Below, in pieces: positions 10,654-22,303 of a DNA stretch of 64,000 bases. Under the pieces are notes generated by a model, which was not told the DNA's origin, did no database searches, and saw only the letters and a list, made by a program, of their open reading frames with translations. This stretch comes from Zopfochytrium polystomum (lineage: Eukaryota; Chytridiomycota; Chytridiomycetes; Chytridiales; Chytridiaceae). Positions within the stretch are counted from its first letter, which is position 1; every line of letters begins with the position of its first letter. The stretch covers positions 54,294-118,293 of the forward strand of contig JAIVFJ010000200.1 of assembly GCA_025765615.1 (NCBI GenBank), in the 5' to 3' direction. The translations under genes were made by a program, and so were the position numbers.

Positions 10654-11225
10654 CTTCGTTCGGAATGGCGCCAGATTCGACTTCCGAGACGCTGGCATTT
10701 ACTTTTTTGGTCTACGTCTGCACCTTGGACATTCTATTTTTCGTTGCGGGTCAGGTCAAAATCGTGGTAGTGATGGGCCATTTGACCAAAGTCAAGGTCT
10801 CTGCGAGTCATCACATCGACCCCGCGATGCGCTGCATCTGCTTTTCATCACCGTTGGTGCGGTGGCCTTGCCTGCGATGATTTTAGCCTACCTCATCCCC
10901 TTTCTCCTCCCTCACTTTGTAATGCTTGCGACTCATTTTTCCACTCTGCACTTGTCGCACATCTACCCCTATAAAACTACTGTATCTTGCAGCTTGTGTG
11001 AACTACGCCCCCGTTGCGGCTCCTGCACCGGAGTGCCACTAAATCTCACTCATTTTCCTCACCCTTTCTCCTTCGATGTATCACCATGCATCTCGTTAAT
11101 GGTTCTTGTTAACTGACGTGGATCGCGTCCGGAAGCTGGTCTCCACCACGCACCCCCGCCAGCCACATCTTTCGACATTCCTGCAGTACGGAAGACCGCG
11201 GCAGAGGCGGACCAATCGAGACATT
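10654..11225 (+). pseudogene. Decayed 7TM array copy C
   Basis: Begins abruptly at the exon-8 acceptor position (CAG then GCTTCGTTCGGAATG), with no exons 1-7. Exon 8 keeps LVYVCTLDILFFVAGQVK but loses the helix-6 segment between CTGCATCTGCTT and TTCATCACC. Last-exon remnants at 11060-11225 contain a stop right after the helix-7 core (GTTAACTGACG). Non-functional relative to copies A and D, but the remaining codons are similar enough to indicate recent duplication. Confidence 0.72.
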
Positions 11226-11798
11226 AACAAGGGAGTTATACCGAGGGCGGCATCTTAAACCAACTATCACTTTTCAAAACTAGTTCCTAGTGAGCGGGAA
11301 GTGAAGAAGTAGTTGGCGCGCCGTTGGCGGTATTTGAGTGCGTAGGATAAGATAAGTGATTGGGTGTGGCAGTATTCTCCGTCAGCGTGCCGTAATAGCC
11401 CAATCCCCCACAACCCCACACGTCTTTCCTCATCGTTTTGCAACTGTTCGACGGTCGAGCAGCGCACAATTATGTTTTCAAAAAGAATATAATGCTGTGT
11501 GGTGCAATGTCGAATCGCCTTTCAGGGAAATGGACACTGCGATCGCTAATGTGTTCAAACCCGGCAGAAGTTAGGGTGATTTGCGAGAGGGTCGGTCGCA
11601 GTTGGAGGCGAGCCCTAGCATTGAGTAGGCGTTTGTTGCGAGCGTAGTATCTGTCGCTGCATACTGTTTGTCCAGTTTTCAGTCCCGAAGGCGATTTTTT
11701 CGTTCAGCAGACGAACTGGACCAAAGCTTCACTTTCACACGACACGCGCCGTACTTTAGAAGGACCGATCGAAGTTGAATTCTGACACGACACGCGCC
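11226..11798. other. Spacer between copies C and D
   Basis: No gene supported. The repeated leader motif (GACACGACACGCGCC) occurs at 11783-11797, directly before the copy D start. Confidence 0.4.
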
Positions 11799-13385
11799 AT
11801 GCTACCGCCCGACAACGTGTAAGATGGCTCGCGTAAGAGCACACTAAGCGTTTGCGCGGCGCCTCAACTTGGCTTTGCAGGAGCGACAGCAACCAGATTC
11901 TCGCGGGAGCCCTCCTGGTCGTGACAATCGTGAGTTTCACAGTTGTTTTGCGTAGCTAGGACACTGAAATGATCTCGTTCCTTCCAACGTTGTGCTGTCG
12001 CGGCAATGATCAGTGTGTGTGCTTTCGCGAGCAGATAGGAAAGCTCGAGTCAAGGCCCTTGTTCTACTCCATATGCGTCGCGTTGACTTTCCACTTCCTC
12101 GGAAACCTGATGGGGGCAATCATACATCGCCAAATGGACGGAGCATCTTTGGACAAGATGATGACCTTATTTGATGCGAAGTTGGTCGCGGTATGTAAGT
12201 AAGCGGAATTCTGAAGCAGGCAAGCGCTTTAACAAGAAAAACCGTCGCAGACGCGGGGGCCATTACGGTAATATTGGCTGCCGCGAGTGGCGACGCGTAT
12301 CAGCCGGGAGCTCTCTCAGCATTTTTTTTTTCCTTGTTTCCCCTCCTCTTACCCAGTTTTCGGCTTTGACGTTCCACACATCGTACCGATCATTGCTTTT
12401 GCTTCTGCCTCAAGAGCAAAATTGGCTTTGGATCATCGCTGGTGCTTTCTCTTTGATCGAGTTTGCGATCAATATGTCTGTATGATGGAGAATGTTGCAC
12501 ACACTGCCTCTGACAGCCTTGTTGTTCACCTGCAATTGCTTTCCCAGTGCCGGTGCTGTGCCCGAAGTTCTCCTTCCCCTCGTCTAACCTCGGTTGCCTG
12601 CCACAGATGCGCACATATACATGAGGAACCTGAAGGTATTCAGACCAGCAACTTTACTCCAATTCGATCCAGCAAAAGAATGCTAATACACTGTTTCTGC
12701 AGGCAACGTTCGGCGTGACTCCAGACCCAAACGCCCAAAAACTGGAATTCACTCTTCTCGTCTACGCCTGTAGCTTGGACACCCTGTTTTTCGTTGCTGG
12801 CCAGGTTAAAATCATGACGGTGATGGGCGATTTGACCAACGTCAAGGTCACGGCAAGTCACTACATTCACGCCTCGATGCGCTGCATTTGCTACAGCGGG
12901 TCAGTCTTTCTATTTTTCATCACTGTTGGTACGACGCCCCTCCGTTGTACAGATAAACATGACTTATCATCCTTGATGACAGCTGGTAGCTTCTTTCCCA
13001 CGGGACAAGGTGAGCCTATGAATCCATTTCCCTCCTCCCACCTTGCTTCGTCTTGCTTGCGACTCACGGTGCTACGCTGTGGCACATCTTTCCACTTTTC
13101 TAAAAAAAAACGATCGTGTCTCGTAGCTTGGTGAGCAACGCCGCGATGCCTCTACCCTCGCCAAAGTCATACTCAATCGCTTCGCCTTCCTTTTTTGGAT
13201 ACAGGGTTTTCCTGACGGTAACACCGTGTATCGCATTCATGGTACTTTTGACCGACGTGGACCGCGTCCGCAAGCTCGTATCGGCCATGAAGGAGGCCCG
13301 CCAGCTGCACCCTTCGTCATTCCCACAGTCACATAATTTTGCATCTGAGGAGAGTCAGCGGCGAAAAAGTTTTTCGGCTATGTGA
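11799..13385 (+). CDS. Seven-helix membrane protein, array copy D
   Basis: Intact paralog of the gene at 7970. Exons 11799-11818, 11881-11929, 12014-12194, 12251-12267, 12357-12479, 12548-12557, 12607-12635, 12703-12928, 12983-13009, 13127-13130, 13205-13385. The total is 867 nt and 288 aa, with exon lengths identical to copy A. All introns here are GT-AG, and the 49-nt intron 12558-12606 carries a CTAAC branch site. Helix cores include PLFYSICVALTFHFLG, WLWIIAGAFSLIEFAINM, LEFTLLVYACSLDTLFFVAG and VFLTVTPCIAFMVLL. The conserved segment DVDRVRKLVSAM follows helix 7, then a Ser/Gln-rich cytoplasmic tail with RRKS. The absence of stops and the perfect phase chain argue that it is expressed. Ligand and role unknown; resemblance to GPCRs is topological only. 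Confidence 0.68.
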
Positions 13386-13867
13386 TTCAGAGGGCGGGTT
13401 TTAAAGTTTACGATCGGTGTTTTAAATCCAGGACTAGAGAGAAAGTGAAGAGCTAGCTATTGAGCAGATCATTGTGAATCAATTCGAAGTACGACATGGA
13501 TCGCGCTGACGGTTTCTTCTAGCTGACATCTCGCAATATCCAGTGCCGCTTCCGTGCAGAATTATGTTGAGTCTCACCACCCACCGGAATGCAGAGTCTA
13601 TTTTGGTGGCGCCACAAATAAAATTAGTATTTTTTATTTCCGTCGGGAACGAAGGGCCGCCAAACAGCAAGTCTTTCGTCAGTTTATCACTGTTGCAAAG
13701 ACTGGGCGTAACGAGGACCGCCGAGGCAAGCGGGGTGTTGATCTTGAGAAGCTACCTGGCTCTCTGTATCGATTGTTAAAATTTCGTCCGACAGAAGACT
13801 CCTCACTTTCAATGTATTTTCTTGCGTTCGTGCCAACAGCCACAAAATCACAAAACAAAGGAAACCT
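13386..13867. other. Convergent intergenic region
   Basis: Lies between the stop of 7TM copy D (+) and the stop of GlnRS (-), and presumably holds both 3' ends. No gene seen. Confidence 0.5.
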
Positions 13868-16574
13868 TCAACTCTTCCCCGCATCCTCCTTCAACGAAAC
13901 GGTCCGGTTGAACACAAACTTGCCCTTTGCCACGTCCGAGTCCGGATCGACGCAGTAGCAGCCCAACCTCAGGAACTGGAACCTGTCCTCCACCTTCGCC
14001 GACAGGACGCCAATATCAACCATCGCGTCGGGGAGAACCTCCAGCGAATTCTTGTTGATATCGCTCAGCCAGCCGTCCGGGACGAGCTTCTTGTCCATCG
14101 GGTTCGGGTGCTTGAACAGCTGGCCGTAGTTCCGCACCTCCACGCGGACGGGGGACTTGTCCTTTGGGCTGTCAGCAACCCACTGGATGTACGCCTTGGG
14201 CTTGCCGGACTTGGCCGCCGTGTCGTACTCCGCGACGACCTCCACAACGTTGCCGCGGTCGTCCTTGACCACCTTGGTGGCGATGATGGGGTGGGGGATC
14301 TGGAGGAGGCCGACGCTTTTTCCGAGCGACAGCCGGTAGAACTCGCTGCCGGCGGACTCGCGGAAGTCGGACGCGTCAATGTAGATTGTTTTGGTGAAGG
14401 GCACCTTGCGATCGCCCGCAGACTTGTCAAGCGGGTTGTTGGCGACGGCAACCAGCTCGCGGTGGTTTGCTGGCAGATTTGAAAGCGTCACTTTGAGTGG
14501 ATTGAGGATCGCCATACGCCGCTCGGCGACTTCGTTGAGGTGATCGCGGACGTAGTTTTCGAGTCGCTCGACGGGGATGACTGTGTTTGCCGTGGTAACA
14601 CCAATGTCCCGAACGAAGGCGTTGATCGCTTCGGGAGTGAATCCGCGTCTCCGAACAGCGATCAGGGTATACAACCGAGGGTCGTCCCAGCCTCGCACAT
14701 GCCCTTCGTTAACAAGCTTCAATAGTTTCCGCTTGGATAGGATTGCGTAGGTGAGGTTCAAGCGCCCATACTCCCACTGCACCGGTTTGTACAGCTCAAG
14801 TGCGTCCACAAGCCAGTAATATGATTCCCGTGAAAGCTGGAACTCCGTGGTACACAGGGAGTGTGTGATGTCCTCAAACGAATCGCAGAGGCAGTGCGTG
14901 TAATCGTATGTCGGGTAGATGCACCACTGGTCCCCAGAGCGGTGATGGCGGGTGAACATGACACGGTAGGCGACGAGATCCCAGAATTGGGGTGATGGGT
15001 TGAACATGTCCATCTTCATACGGAGAATCGCTTCGCCCTCGCCGTACTCTCCGTCTTTCATCCGTTTGAATTCTCGAACAGACTCTTCGATAGGACGGTT
15101 ACGGTGAGAGCACTCGCTCCGCTCCCCCATCGCATCGCCTCCTCGCATTTCGTGGATTTCAGCACCTGTACAATGGCAAACGTACGCCTTGTCGCGTTTG
15201 ATTAGCTCTACAGCCAGGTCGTATAGGCGCTGGAAGTGGTCGGACGAGTATGTTACTGCATGAGGTTCGAATCCAAGCCAGTTGACCATGTCCAGTATAG
15301 AAGTAAAGTACTTCTCCTCTTCAGCCTCGGGGTTTGTGTCATCGTAACGCAAGTACGTGATGCCTTTGTGTGCTTGAGCGTAGCCAAAATTGATGTTGAT
15401 CGCTTTCGCGTGGCCAATGTGCAGGAAGCCGTTTGGCTCCGGAGGGAATCGCGTCACTACTTTGCCACCAGTTCGTGCAAGATGCTCTTTCATCAGCGAC
15501 TCCTTGATTTGAGGGTTGCCGCCCGGCTTGTGAAGCGCTGCAAGCTGCCCTTCAAACACATACTTGAAGCTCTTCGCAAGTTCGGTTATGGGTGGTCTTA
15601 GTGGTGCAGCTTGAACGGTCGACGCCGCTGCAGCTGTGGGCTTCGCCGCTTCTTTCTTTTCTTTTGGCTGCAAATAAGGAGGAAGGGATGAGGTTAGAAC
15701 GCGAATGGGGCCATGATCTGATAGAACGGTAAATTCAACTAACCGCAGCGTCTTTCGGACCAAGAAGGGCAAGGAGCTGTTTGTCGACCTCCTCCTTCAC
15801 CAAAGCTGAGTTTGCCCACCGCAATTCGGTCCGCAATACTCCGAGGATTGGTCCTTGGGCCGCCCAGTACTTCTTATCCAAATCCTCCTTTTTGCTTTTG
15901 ATCACCTTGGCAACAGCCGCAGAGATTTCTTCGGGTGTCACAACCACGCCTACGTGTACCCACAGAAAGCGGATAAGTACGATGACCATTGTACAAGGGT
16001 AAAGCAACTCACCGACTCCACAAGCCGCGTCGAATGTGACGCTATCGATCTCCCCTTTCGCCGACTCAGCGAACTTGACAGCCGCTAGGTGGTTGGGAGC
16101 CAAGTCAGCAACGCCCAAGTCAACGTCACCAAACGCGTCGCCTCGCGCCCGCCCCCCAAGCCCCACCGAAACATCCGCTCTTCCTTCACCTCACCGGTGA
16201 TCTGATCCACCGACTTCAACCTTGCATCAAAAATTGCGCGCGCAACGTATGCCGCCTTCGGCCGGAGGGCGGGGTCGTCCTTCTTCCATGCGACAGCGAG
16301 AGCTGAGAGGAGAGATCCGATGGCGAGCAGTTCGGTAGGAGCGATCGATGCTGCATCGGCCTTCGGTCGAAGAAGGATTGAGCATTGGCAGGGTTGGGGG
16401 TAGCGGGTGGTTGGCGATTTCGCGTAAGGTTTGGGGTCATGACAGATCCAAACGGAGTGTTGAACGCACCTCCTCGATGAAAAAGGCAAGAAGCGGGCCG
16501 GATTTCTTGTGCGCAGCAAGTTCCTTCGACTGCTGCGTGTTGAGGCCCAGACGGCCGGCGAAGAGCGACTCCAT
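13868..16574 (-). CDS. GLN4: Glutaminyl-tRNA synthetase (cytosolic)
   Basis: Charges tRNA-Gln with glutamine; class I synthetase. Exons on the minus strand: 16574-16470, 16360-16195, 16141-16013, 15949-15744, 15667-13868, giving 801 aa, close to yeast and animal enzymes. Residues 1-~200 are the eukaryotic GlnRS N-terminal domain, including DAACGVGVVVTPEE and VDKQLLALLGPK. After a linker, the catalytic domain carries RFPPEPNGFLHIGHAKA, with the HIGH signature near 285, then YDDTNPEAE and the KMSKS-type loop LSKRKL. The C-terminal anticodon-binding beta barrels end with FVFNRTVSLKED, as in the family. The start is the ATG opening MESLFAGRLGL. All splice phases agree. Housekeeping gene with no sign of damage. 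Confidence 0.95.
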
Positions 16575-16860
16575 TACGTGTTGTTCGCTTGGTGCTCACG
16601 ATGCGGGCGGTGTCTCCTGCTCTTGTGCTCCGTTATCGGCGCTTTTATCGGATTGGGAGGTGCGCGTTTGGGAGAAGTTTTCTGGCTTGATTCAGAGAAA
16701 CAAAAAAAATCGACGTCGCCGCAACGAGAAAAAATAGGCGGTGAATCACGTATTCAATGAGCCCAAGCGAGGTACAGCGACATGCGGAAAGAAAACGGCA
16801 GGGGAAAGTCTAGCAGCGATAACAGAAGAAAGCATCGAAAGAAAAAAGGCGAAAGTGTGT

Positions 16861-18803
16861 TCAGTCCAAGGTGAAGCCCACAGCTTCCGACTTGGACCGG
16901 GCAGCCTCCTCCCCCAAGTTGAGACCCCACATCCCGCCGTCGGGGATGCCATCGTCTCGATCACAAGCCCCGAACACGTACACTCTCCCACGGTGTGCAG
17001 CGGCAGCGAGGCCGCCGCGTCGGAACATGGATATTGGGGGCTTCACGGCCCCGCCGGCTGTCTTGTACCGAACTCTCCAGCGCAGCAGATCCAGAACGAA
17101 CAAATCGCCATTCTCATCATCACCGTCTCCGTTGGCAGAATTACTCGGAGGCTGTTGATCTGCGGCTCCTCTTGCCCCACCAACAAATAGAATACTAGTG
17201 CCAAGAGCAATGGCGACCCCACCGGCTCTCCCAGGCACCGTGACAGCGCGCACTGCACCAGCGGCTGCCGCAGCGCTGTCTTCCGTGACCGGGACCGTCG
17301 GGACAGTCCACAGAGGTACGACGGAATTGTCCTTGAGGTCCAGAGCAATCATTTCCTGCACAACGTCGCCCCTCTGCCCTACTCCTCCCAGGAAAAGGAA
17401 CACGTTTCCAACAACCACACCAACGTGGTGACTCCGAGGCGATGGCGGGACTCCATCTGTTGGCATTTGACACCATCCCGTCGACCCAGCATTCAAGTGG
17501 ACGTAATGGAAGTCGCCAACCGGTCGAACGAGGCCGTCACTGGGACTTGGCGATTCGCCTCCGTGGACGAAGAGATTGCCCCAGTGCACGAAGGAAACGT
17601 GGTGGCGGGAAGGAGGAGGGCGCGTGGGCGATGAAGGCACCTGCAAGACCTCCCATCTGTGGGTGGATGTTTCGAATACGTGCAGATCGTCGAAGAATTG
17701 ACCGGTTTTATCGTTGTAGCCTGGTTAACGCACCAGTACTGCGAGTGAGCAAAGGAGTGAGGTAGCTGGGAGAAATTCTTACCTCCGTAGAAGTAGATCC
17801 GTTCACCCCATACCGCGGCAGAATGACCGCGCCTTGGTTCAGGGCTCTTGCCGTGGACGGCAGGCTTGCTCCACCCCATGACATCGGTGTCGAAAACCCA
17901 AATGTCTGCGTTGCAAGCACCGTCAGGGTCCACACCCCCGAATAAGAAAAGCCTCTCCCCAACTTGCGTAAGAGTGTGGCCCATGAGCGTTGGCGATGGA
18001 AGAGCCTGCTCCCTTCGCTGCAGCGCTTCGATCTGAAGCACAGCCGAGCCCATGACCGACGCAACGCGAGGACGAGGAAGAATGAGAGTCCAACGGTAGG
18101 ACGTCGAGTTGTGAACAGGAGGAAGGACGGCAAGAGTGCTAGGAGTTTTAGGGGTCGTCGCTTCATTCGCTGACACCGATGCGATGGTAGGGGCGGTGGG
18201 CAATCCCGCAATTGGCGCTCCGGCGCCCAATAAGTTCATCATTCGGTTCGACGACGGAGACATGGCGGCATCGTAAGTTTCGGCCATTTGCCGCAACGCA
18301 TCTGGAGGAAGAATGGCGGACATGCGAGGTTGTAGGTGATGGTGATGACTGGCCGAGTGGATCGGCTTGACCGGGAGTTGGGAAAAGTTGATCTCGGCGC
18401 CAGTCGCTCCAGGCATTGGGACACCGCTAAAACGGGGCGACATCTGGTCTTGCTGGAACTGCTGTTGGAGCTGCTGTTGCTGCAACAGCTGCTGCTGCTG
18501 GAGTTGCTGAAACTGCTGAAACTGGAGCTGCTGGAGGTAGAACTGCTGTTGTTCTTCCTGCATGTGCATCTGTTGCACCGCCTGGGCCTGCTGCATCAGG
18601 GCGTCGATCTGGGACTGCGTCCGCGAAGAAGTGTTCAGCGGAGCACCACTGCCGCCGCCCATCGAGCCAGGAGGATTCATCCCACCGGCTGTCACTGATG
18701 GAGGAGCTGCACCGCTGACGAGCGAAGGGGGTTGCGATAGGAAGGGAAACTGCTGGTACTGCTGCTGCTGTGGGTGAGGAGGAGACCCGCCTCCTGCAGA
18801 CAT
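16861..18803 (-). CDS. Kelch-repeat protein with glutamine-rich N-terminus
   Basis: Two exons, 18803-17783 and 17720-16861, giving 626 aa. The N-terminal ~150 residues are Gln-rich (runs of QQQQLL and QFQQLQQ), with a His-rich patch SHHHHLQPR, and look disordered. From about residue 215 there are Kelch-type blades: LPSPTLMGHTLTQVGERLFLFGG, shortened here to the typical signature GERLFLFGG, then RRGHSAAVWGERIYFYGG, HHVSFVHWGNLFVHGG, HHVGVVVGNVFLFLGG and RGRVYVFGA. The segment at about 60 residues per repeat predicts a beta-propeller, normally a protein-interaction platform (family knowledge). The specific role is unknown; fungal Kelch proteins of this layout act in polarity or signalling, but nothing here decides that. 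The single intron has phase 1 and a clear GTAAG donor. Confidence 0.85.
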
Positions 18804-19341
18804 CGTTTGCGGTCAGAGTTGGTCGTTGTCGTGGCTTGATTTGCACAAAATTGTGGCCCAACAACCGCTGGTTACAAGACGTTGCCACACCAAGCCCAGC
18901 AACCATGTTTCCGTCACTCTTGAAGAGCTTAGGCAAGCGCACTCCAAGTGCAGCCCTCCTTCCGCCCTTCGCCCAATTCAGAATTGTAACATGAACAAGA
19001 GCACAATTGTTGTTCGGATTTGACGTTCTGGGCACCACAAAAATTCCCTCACTACCTATACTGCAATGGTGTATAACTTCTTGCGTCAACGCCACACGAC
19101 AAAGTTTCACTGAGCAAATAAACACCAGCCAAAGCAGCAAATCAAGTAACCAGCATAGCACAGTTGAGTTGTTGCACGTGACAGATGGGGTTGCGTCACG
19201 GGGAGGTGGAGCGAGCGCGAGAGAGTTCAAAAAACAGAAAGAAGAAAGAAAAAATCGCCTCTCTGTCTGCCTGTCTGTCTGCCTGCCTGTCGGCCGCTGT
19301 CGCTTTATCTGCCTGTCTCTCTCAGTTGTCCCCCCCGTACG

Positions 19342-21519
19342 ATGCCGCCGGCCTCGAGCAAGTCGCATCCGTCGAGCACCTCTCTCGCCGCTACCGCTGC
19401 ATCCGCTGCCTCCAATGCACTGCCGTCGATGGCCTCTACTGCTGCTACCGCCCCGACTCTGCTACCATCCTCGGCTTCCAAGGCCGCAGCAAAGACAGTC
19501 GCTCGCAAGTCCCCATTCTCTGCACTAATCGCGTCAACCTCGTCCTCCTTAGCCGCAGCCGCCCTCATTGCCCTCTACTGGTTCCTCATGCCCTCGGACC
19601 GGCGCGCACGCCTTCGTGTTCGTATCGCTGTGCGTCTGGTCCAGCTCGCAAAGTGGATAGGCGGACCCTCCTTCAATCCCGGTCCGGCCCCGCAACAAGC
19701 GCAACCACAGCTTCATCACGCCTCCCAAGCGCCGCACGTTTCAGCTTCGCCAATTACCCCCCACCACCCTGTCGCCACACCAAGGCAGGTTCCCCGCGCG
19801 GCCCTCGCTGCCAGCCCGACCAGCACCATCACAATGCAAATGCCTCCCGCACCTGTCGCCCCGGCCACCGGAAGGAACTCGCCGAGCCCACCCACCGCCG
19901 CGATACTCGCCAAACCACGGAACTCGATCCACCACAGCCCACCCCTCTTCGAAGAGGAAGACCGTGACATCCCCAGCCTGCCGCCACGGGTGCCCTCGAC
20001 AAACTCGTCGGCGAACGCCGGCGCTCGCCCCACCTCGACGTCCTCTACCGCCACCACAGTCGTCGTGCCAACCTCCCCGGCGTCCCCAGCCTCCTCGGTG
20101 GTGTCGTCATCCGCCAGCCGGAAGAAGCGCCACAGCATCGTGCCCCGGTCCAGCACGACCCTCTCCGTCTCCCCGCCGAACCCGTACGACGTCCCGCCCG
20201 CGCCGCACCGCCCGCATCGGCACTCTGGCGCCATCGAGCGGTCGCTGGCTTACCTGCGGCTGCTGGAACCCCTGCAGGTCGGGGAGAAGACGATTGCGGA
20301 GGCGGTGGCGGCCGCCGAGAGCGGGACAGAGGTCGGAAGGTGGGTTCCGCAGGGACCGCCGAAAGCTGGTGTGACGATTCACCTGATGGAGCCGCTGCCT
20401 GGAACTGCGGCCTCGCCGGCGCTGCCACCTGTGCGCGGGGACGGCGTCATTGAAGGCGCGTTTACGCTGCAAGAAGCGTATTCTGTGATTCGCAGCTCAA
20501 ACTGCAGGCGGACATGTGAGCGAATTGCGTTTGGGTCCTGTCTTCAGTTTTGCCAGGGGGACACCTAACGCCTTTTTTTTTCTTTTATTGAAGGGGACAC
20601 AAGATACGACCACGGCGAATCCATCGAGCACTTTAACATTGACGAGGCGCTGGCGTACTCGGTGCAGAAGGGAACGTTCCCCGTCGCACCGCGGGATCTC
20701 GTGACCGCCGTGTTCAACCGCCGTGGCGACGGCACCCTTCGCTACGTTGTCACGTCCGTGGTGGACCCCACTGCGCCGTCCGAGGGCCGCGGCCGCGTGC
20801 GCGGAAACTTGGCAATTGCGGCGTGGATCCTCCGCGAGCGCGCCGGCGCTGGCGGCGGAATCGACGCGACCTACATCGTCGACATTGATCCAAGGGGCAA
20901 CATTCCCACTTGTGAGTTGGTTTGATCTTGTTTTTTTTTTGTTTTTGTTTTTTTTTTTTTAATCCATAAAAACCCGTTGCGAAAAACCGTCAAAACACAA
21001 GCCCTCGTCAAGCTCGTGCAAACCCAGTCGCCGCTCTGCATCGCCGAAGTCTCCCGCTACCTCAACTCGCGCGGCCCGATCCCCTTCATCGTGCGGCCCT
21101 ACTCGCACCGCCCGCCTCTGACGCCCGAAACGCCCGGCCCGGACGTGGTGCTCATGTCCGAGGAGTACGACGACCGCACGGACCGGTACGAGGTGGACAT
21201 GACGGTGCGCGCGGCGCCGCCGTCGCGCGACGGCCGCCGCGGCGTGCTGGCCGTCGCCCTGCCGCGCCGTGGGTTCTCGGACGGCGCGGACGTCAGCGTC
21301 GCCGTGGCGCCCGCCGGCGTCGCGGACGTCCGCGCGCGGCTACTGCGTGCCCCCGAGGACGCGGACGTAGGACTCGCGCTGCGCGGCGTCGTTGGGAAGG
21401 CGACCGCGTGGGTGCTCGAGTGCTGGCTGGACGGCGGCGAGGGCGAGGAGGTCGAGGTCGAGATTCGCGTGGAGAGGGGTCGCCACGGGGTCGTTGTGAA
21501 CGGGGAGCCGGTCGAGTGA
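19342..21519 (+). CDS. START-domain lipid-binding protein with N-terminal membrane segment
   Basis: Exons 19342-20515, 20594-20911, 21002-21519; 669 aa. A hydrophobic segment near residues 63-82 (LAAAALIALYWFLMP) is followed by basic residues, suggesting an N-terminal membrane anchor. A long Pro/Ser/Ala-rich region reaches ~300. The START-like domain (~295-560) is recognised by RYDHGESIEHFN, the VDIDPRGNIPT core and LVKLVQTQSPLCIAEVSRYL. The splice between the first two exons restores a Trp-Asp pair typical before this core. The domain binds lipids or sterols in other proteins. The C-terminal ~120 residues are beta-rich and unassigned. The intron before the last exon contains a long T tract. 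An organelle-membrane lipid-transfer role is inference. Confidence 0.8.
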
Positions 21520-22303
21520 ACCCGAAATGAGCGGGGGAAAAACTGAGTCGCTCGTTTGGCGGTGTGCTCCGTTCTCTCTTCCCCCCCATTCCATGTGCGA
21601 CGCGGCTGCCCAACCTCTCCATTCTACCTCCTCTTAATTGACAACCAACAACCCCTCGGCGTCGTCCGTTTCTGGAAAACCATACACGGTTTCAAGTTTT
21701 TGATAGTCAGCAGTTTACGAGCCCGGTTATTTGTTGTAGATTCCACGTTTGTTTTTCTTGTTTTCTTCCGCCTTCTTTTGCTTTTGTATTTGGTTCCCTC
21801 CCTCGTTCTTATTGCTATTGCTTTCAGGTCCAGCCAGTTCTGTTGCGACGTTTCTTCTCGCCTCTTCTCAATGCAAGTTTCTTTCTTTACTGTTCTTTAC
21901 CTCCTCTCGTCGTTCCCTTGGTGTGTTCAGCGGGTTACCATCATTGATTAAAGACGAACATATCTAGGAGTAGAGACTGAGAGCGCCACTTCTGGAAGAA
22001 AGAGGAAACGATAATTTTTTTTTTCCTTCTAGATTGGAGACGAAAGCGAAGTAATGCCGTTTAGGAACAGAGAAGAGGAGTAGTGGCCTCGAAAAAAGAA
22101 TATCGCAGGCCTCTTTGGTTACCAGTGGAGAGGGAAAAAAGAGAGGCGTAATGGAGCCAGAGTGGAGGCGAGAGAGGAGAGCGAAGGAGAGAAGGACAGA
22201 GACAAACGAGAGACAAACAACAATGCCTGTTTTAAAAATAGAAGAAAAAAAACGAACAATTCCCATCGCCAACCTCCCAAGGAATTGGTCCAGCACCCCA
22301 AGG
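21520..22303. other. Convergent intergenic region
   Basis: T-rich and purine-rich sequence between the START gene (+) and the CFEM-like gene (-). No supported gene; presumably both 3' UTRs. Confidence 0.5.

Noticed and set aside
15264..15275. T-loop-like GGTTCGAATCC suggesting a tRNA gene
   Set aside because: It lies within the GlnRS coding exon and has no cloverleaf context.
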